Part shown: piece after piece, positions 7,738 through 10,390 of the stretch
How positions within the stretch are numbered: the stretch's first letter is position 1
Layout: each line of letters starts with the position of its first letter
NCBI GenBank assembly: GCA_937915885.1
Contig: CALGGP010000233.1
Coordinates: 1 to 10,390, forward strand
Source of the DNA: an uncultured Selenomonadales bacterium
GTDB lineage: Bacteria > Bacillota > Negativicutes > Selenomonadales > Selenomonadaceae
DNA: 10,390 nucleotides
Direction of reading: 5' to 3'
Program-made: the position numbers and the translations under genes
The notes under the pieces: model-generated
The model's database searches: none
Told to the model about the DNA's origin: nothing
Seen by the model: only the letters and a program-made list of their open reading frames with translations

Positions 7738-9384
7738 TCAAATGCTGCCGTTGATGGAGAAATGCACGCGTGTCTTGTCGAGGTGCTCGCCGCCGAAATG
7801 TCGTTTCAGCGGGACGCCCAGCGTCAAGCTCATCGATAGATTTTTGAGGTAAGCGTTGAGCCCGACGCCGGTGCTGACGATATCGTTTTCGCCGTCGACA
7901 ACCGTTGAGCCGTAAACGCGTCCGTAGTCGACGAACGTCAAGGCGCGCAATCGGCGGGCGCGATCGAGCGGCAGAACGTATTCGAGATTGGCGGTAAAGC
8001 CTTCCTCGCCGCCCAAGAACGATTCCTCATAGCCGCGGACGGAATTGTTTCCTCCGACGAAGAACCGATCGCTCGAGCCCAGCCCTTGACGTGAGCTCAA
8101 CTGCGCCTCGAACGACGATTGAAGGGATTGCCCGCCCGACCATTGTCGCTGCCAAAAGCCGTTGAGCTCGTAATTGACTGCGTCGCCGGTGGCTCCCGTC
8201 AAATCCTGCCGTCGAATGAACCGCGCGGAGTGCTTATGATAGAACACCGAGTGATCGCCGTAATGCGTGAACGACACGTAGGGGATATATCGATTGACGT
8301 TGTCGTCGACCCAGCGGAGCCGCGCGTTGGTTTTCGTGCCGAAGTCGGTCTGCGATTCCTGATGCTGATATTGGAAGCCCGCCTCGTATCGCGAATACCG
8401 ATCGATCTTGAAAGGAACCCTCAACGTGACGCCCGCCGAGTACGAGTCGCTCTCGACGCCGAAGGTTTTCATTCGCCCCTTGATCGTTTCGGTGTCGTTT
8501 TTGCTGTAGTCGAAATCCAATTTGATGCCGCGATGCCCGAGCGGGAGCGAATAGCCCGTGCCCCACGCGTCGGTGCCTTTCGAGTGCTGCCAATAGAGAC
8601 GAAAGGCGTCGCGCTGATTGGTGAGACTTCGATTGTTGTAGAAAACATATTCGCGCCAACGCCCCGAGGAATCATAGCCGTTGTTATCGACCATGATCGA
8701 CAGGCGCTGATTGGCAGGCTCGAACGCATAGATGTCGTAATCGGTCGTGCCGAACTCGGAGCCCGCCTTCATCGCCATGCGCAGTTGCACATCGTTGACG
8801 CCGTTAAACCATTGAAGATGTTCGTTGACGCGGACGGTGTTATCGAGCGCGCCCTTCGACAGCGGGAAACTTTTTTTGATGTAACTGTCGAGCGTGTGTT
8901 TATTGTTGAAAACGTTGACTTCGCCCGTGCGCCCCTCGAGCAAACCGATCTGCACAACGCCGTCGTGAATGCGTTGGGGCGGCAGGAAGGCGCGGCACGT
9001 CATATAGCCCTTATCGGCATAAAGCGCATTGATTTTTTCGATCATCGCGTTAATGTCGTTGAGGCTGATATCGTGATCGAGGTATTCATCGACGATGGTT
9101 TGAAGTTCCTCCGTCGATAAAATTTCCGACGGTGAGAACTCGACGCGCGTCAACCGAAAAGTCACTGCCGATTGATCGGATTGCTCGGTCGGTTTTTCCT
9201 GCTCGACCTCCGCGCGGCGTCCCGCCTCGTCCTCGTTGATCTGATCGATCACGCGTTGACGTTCGAGCGCCTCTTGAGCGCGTCGCATTTGAGCGCCGGC
9301 GTCGTCGCCGCCCTCGGCGGGCGCGGCGGACGTCGTCGAGCACATCATTGAAAGCAGAAGCGCGGCGATTAATGCGCGTCTCAT
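7738..9384 (-). CDS. ShlB/FhaC/HecB-family two-partner secretion transporter (TpsB)
   Basis: This 548-residue outer-membrane protein should recognise the TPS domain of the adhesin and move it unfolded through its 16-strand beta-barrel. Residues 1-20 are a Sec signal peptide (cleavage near TTSA/AP). Residues 21-75 are a charged, Gln/Glu-rich periplasmic linker or N-terminal helix. Two POTRA domains follow: about 76-152 (FRLTRVEFSPSEILS onward, containing INALYADKGYMTCRAFLPPQ) and about 153-222. The barrel occupies roughly 228-548 and contains the Omp85-superfamily loop-6 motif VRGY at 449-452. The protein ends in an alternating strand (VHFSINGSI). Length and order are normal for the family. 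The ATG overlaps the stop codon of the preceding small gene (ATGA), which implies translational coupling. The adhesin gene follows 324 bp downstream, with the repeat element and a possible weak terminator between them. Confidence 0.95.
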   Translation of the reverse strand: MRRALIAALLLSMMCSTTSAAPAEGGDDAGAQMRRAQEALERQRVIDQINEDEAGRRAEVEQEKPTEQSDQSAVTFRLTRVEFSPSEILSTEELQTIVDEYLDHDISLNDINAMIEKINALYADKGYMTCRAFLPPQRIHDGVVQIGLLEGRTGEVNVFNNKHTLDSYIKKSFPLSKGALDNTVRVNEHLQWFNGVNDVQLRMAMKAGSEFGTTDYDIYAFEPANQRLSIMVDNNGYDSSGRWREYVFYNNRSLTNQRDAFRLYWQHSKGTDAWGTGYSLPLGHRGIKLDFDYSKNDTETIKGRMKTFGVESDSYSAGVTLRVPFKIDRYSRYEAGFQYQHQESQTDFGTKTNARLRWVDDNVNRYIPYVSFTHYGDHSVFYHKHSARFIRRQDLTGATGDAVNYELNGFWQRQWSGGQSLQSSFEAQLSSRQGLGSSDRFFVGGNNSVRGYEESFLGGEEGFTANLEYVLPLDRARRLRALTFVDYGRVYGSTVVDGENDIVSTGVGLNAYLKNLSMSLTLGVPLKRHFGGEHLDKTRVHFSINGSI

Positions 9385-9821
9385 TTACCCCAGACCGCCT
9401 TCATCATGCGACGATAGCCGCCGTCCTTGCCGTTGAGGTAACCGATGATGCTGTCGAAGAGCACGTAAATCTCTTCGCCGCTGAGGTCGTTCATGAAGCT
9501 CAAGCAGACGTCGAGCAGCAGATCGCCCGCCGCGTTGGTGTAGATTTTGAAGGGTTTGAAGCGGGCGTTTTCGGCGTTGGCGGCAGTCGCGATCGCCGAC
9601 GCGTTATCGGGCGTCTGAGCCTGCGCCTGCAGTTGGATGCGGATCATCGTAAAGATCGAGTTGTCGACGATGACGACGAGCGGGAGCGATTGTCCCTCGA
9701 TCGTCATGCGCGAGCGGAACGCGACGGTGTTTTGTTCGTCGTTCTCGAGCTCCTCGATCTCAAAAACTTTGATTTCCTTCTCATCGAGATATGCTTTAAA
9801 CTGTTCAGCCTTATTGGTCAT
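9381..9821 (-). CDS. YbjN-like / secretion-chaperone-fold small protein, first gene of the tps operon
   Basis: This is a 146-residue acidic, soluble protein with no signal peptide or membrane segment, so it is probably cytoplasmic. The pattern of an N-terminal helix (TNKAEQFKAYLDEKEI), a central strand pair (AFRSRMTIEGQSLPLVVIVD), an isoleucine-rich strand (SIFTMIRIQL), a linker helix (ASAIATAANAENARF), a strand pair ending GDLLLDVCLSF and a C-terminal helix (GEEIYVLFDSIIGYL) resembles the YbjN family, whose fold is like that of type III secretion class I chaperones. The assignment is by eye and is fold-level only. It is the promoter-proximal gene, and its TGA overlaps the ATG of tpsB by 4 nt. 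The start at 9821 is fixed by a strong ribosome binding site. A role as cytoplasmic chaperone or regulator for the adhesin is inference from position; it could also be an unrelated stress-type YbjN protein. Confidence 0.8.
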   Translation of the reverse strand: MTNKAEQFKAYLDEKEIKVFEIEELENDEQNTVAFRSRMTIEGQSLPLVVIVDNSIFTMIRIQLQAQAQTPDNASAIATAANAENARFKPFKIYTNAAGDLLLDVCLSFMNDLSGEEIYVLFDSIIGYLNGKDGGYRRMMKAVWGK

Positions 9822-9829
9822 TGATTTAG

Positions 9830-9834
9830 CCTCC
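9830..9834 (-). promoter_or_regulatory. Ribosome binding site of the small YbjN-like gene
   Basis: GGAGG on the minus strand lies 8 bases before the ATG at 9821, an ideal Shine-Dalgarno arrangement. By contrast the tpsB and adhesin starts have only weak sites, which fits coupling from this gene into tpsB. Confidence 0.85.
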
Positions 9835-9873
9835 GAAAAAAATTTTTAAGCAGCGTCGACGCGCCGCGCATAT

Positions 9874-9902
9874 ATTTTAGCGGGTGACTTTGAATTTATC
9901 AA
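9874..9902 (-). promoter_or_regulatory. Sigma-70-type promoter for the tps operon
   Basis: On the minus strand TTGATA (9902-9897) and TAAAAT (9879-9874) are separated by exactly 17 bases, each matching its consensus at five of six positions. Transcription would start near 9867 and give a leader of about 45 nt before the ATG at 9821. The region is shared with the divergently oriented transporter gene starting at 10018/10239. Confidence 0.65.
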
Positions 9903-10017
9903 TCGAATAAAGAAAAATTTATGGGTGAGGCGCGAAGTTATAGCCGCCGATAATTTTTTGGTCTTTGATTTTTCCGCGCGGACGATTAGAATGATCTCGA
10001 CGAAAGGAGCGATCGGA

Positions 10018-10215
10018 ATGTTGATTTGGATATTGGTGGTCGGGACGTTCGGCATCTTGAATACCGAGATGGGCGTGATCGGAATCCTGCCGTATGTCGC
10101 GCACGAGTTTAACGTCAGTCTCGTCACGGCGAGCCTCTTGATCAGTTTATTCGCGTTGGGCGTCGGGATCGCGGGTCCGACGATGCCGTTGCTTCCGCGC
10201 GGACGATTAAAATAA
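10018..10215 (+). pseudogene. Truncated 5' copy of the MFS transporter gene
   Basis: A 65-codon reading frame starts at an ATG placed 8 bases after AAAGGAG (10003-10009). Its first 50 residues are identical to those of the following gene, and it continues to IAGPTMPLL. It then crosses the duplication junction into the leader of the next copy, adding PRGRLK before a TAA. It keeps only the first one to two membrane helices of a transporter that normally has twelve or more, so it cannot transport. It is still translatable and sits directly upstream of the second copy, where it could act as a leader peptide. An in-frame ATG at 9991 lacks a ribosome binding site. Confidence 0.85.
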
Positions 10216-10238
10216 TCTCGACGAAAGGAGCGATCGGA

Positions 10239-10390
10239 ATGTTGATTTGGATATTGGTGGTCGGGACGTTCGGCATCTTGAATACCGAGATGGGCGTGAT
10301 CGGAATCCTGCCGTATGTCGCGCACGAGTTTAACGTCAGTCTCGTCACGGCGAGCCTCTTGATCAGTTTATTCGCGTTGGGCGTCGGGAT
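10239..10390 (+). CDS. Major facilitator superfamily transporter, N-terminal part (runs off the window)
   Basis: The first 50 codons are visible. Helix 1 (LIWILVVGTFGILNTEMGVI) is followed by GILPYVAHEFNVSLVTASLL and the start of helix 2 (ISLFALGVG), typical of DHA1-type arabinose-efflux-like permeases (sugar or drug efflux, inner membrane). The substrate cannot be told from this part. AAAGGAG at 10224-10230 lies 8 bases before the ATG and fixes the start. The upstream leader is itself the repeated copy, so the original promoter now lies at least 221 bp further away, in front of the truncated copy. The gene runs divergently from the tps operon. Confidence 0.85.
   Translation, partial: MLIWILVVGTFGILNTEMGVIGILPYVAHEFNVSLVTASLLISLFALGVG

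Larger units (their letters stand above)
9972..10390. repeat. 221-bp tandem duplication covering the 5' end of a transporter gene
   Basis: The segment starting TTCCGCGCGGACGATTA at 9972 repeats at 10193 with a 221-bp period, and the second copy is still matching when the window ends after 198 bases of it. The unit carries the leader, ribosome binding site and first codons of an MFS transporter gene. I see two differences, both G to A in the leader (TTAGAATGATC versus TTAAAATAATC). These differences argue against a simple assembly duplicate. Further copies beyond the window cannot be excluded. Confidence 0.9.

Noticed and set aside
9346..9384. Lipoprotein signal in TpsB
   Set aside because: The cysteine at residue 15 is preceded by LSMM, which does not fit a lipobox, and a normal signal peptidase I site follows at residue 20.
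9846..10348. Minus-strand frames opposite the transporter duplication
   Set aside because: They are antisense shadows that appear repeated in different frames only because the underlying DNA is duplicated with a period not divisible by three.

Overview
The window looks like a chromosomal surface-protein locus from a diderm Firmicute, most likely class Negativicutes. This is inference. It rests on a two-partner (type Vb) secretion system, which needs an outer membrane, with a large adhesin resembling the LktA-type filamentous adhesins common in that class, together with strong Gram-positive-style ribosome binding sites. The moderately GC-rich coding sequence argues against Fusobacteria, the other home of this adhesin family. 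No rRNA, tRNA, CRISPR array, transposase or integrase is visible.

Layout. Bases 1-608 carry no credible gene. They hold two tandem copies (period 319) of a GC-rich, hairpin-forming repeat element joined by a short array of AATTACG-type heptamers. Bases 610-7413 (minus strand) encode a cysteine-free secreted adhesin of about 2267 residues (TpsA), whose stop codon lies 2 bp from the edge of the repeat element. Bases 7414-7737 are intergenic. They hold a related GC-rich hairpin core bracketed by two heptamer arrays (AATTAGG and AATTACG), one of them starting 23 bp upstream of the adhesin start codon, plus a possible terminator. Bases 7738-9384 (minus) encode the outer-membrane POTRA/beta-barrel transporter (TpsB). 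Bases 9381-9821 (minus) encode a small protein that resembles the YbjN / type III secretion chaperone fold and overlaps tpsB by an ATGA junction. A good sigma-70-type promoter (TTGATA, 17 bp, TAAAAT) stands in front of it.

The last 400 bases run the other way. The start of a major facilitator superfamily transporter gene appears twice because of a 221-bp tandem duplication. The first copy is a 65-codon dead fragment. The second keeps its own ribosome binding site and runs off the end of the window.

How the genes work together. The small protein and TpsB are translationally coupled. TpsB would thread the unfolded adhesin through the outer membrane by recognising its N-terminal TPS domain, and the adhesin then folds into a long beta-helical fibre. 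The most interesting points are the heptamer array at the adhesin promoter/leader, which recalls expression control in the Haemophilus HMW two-partner adhesins; the chaperone-like third gene; the abrupt 3' end of the adhesin at a repeat boundary; and the heptamer-bounded repeat family that flanks the adhesin gene on both sides.
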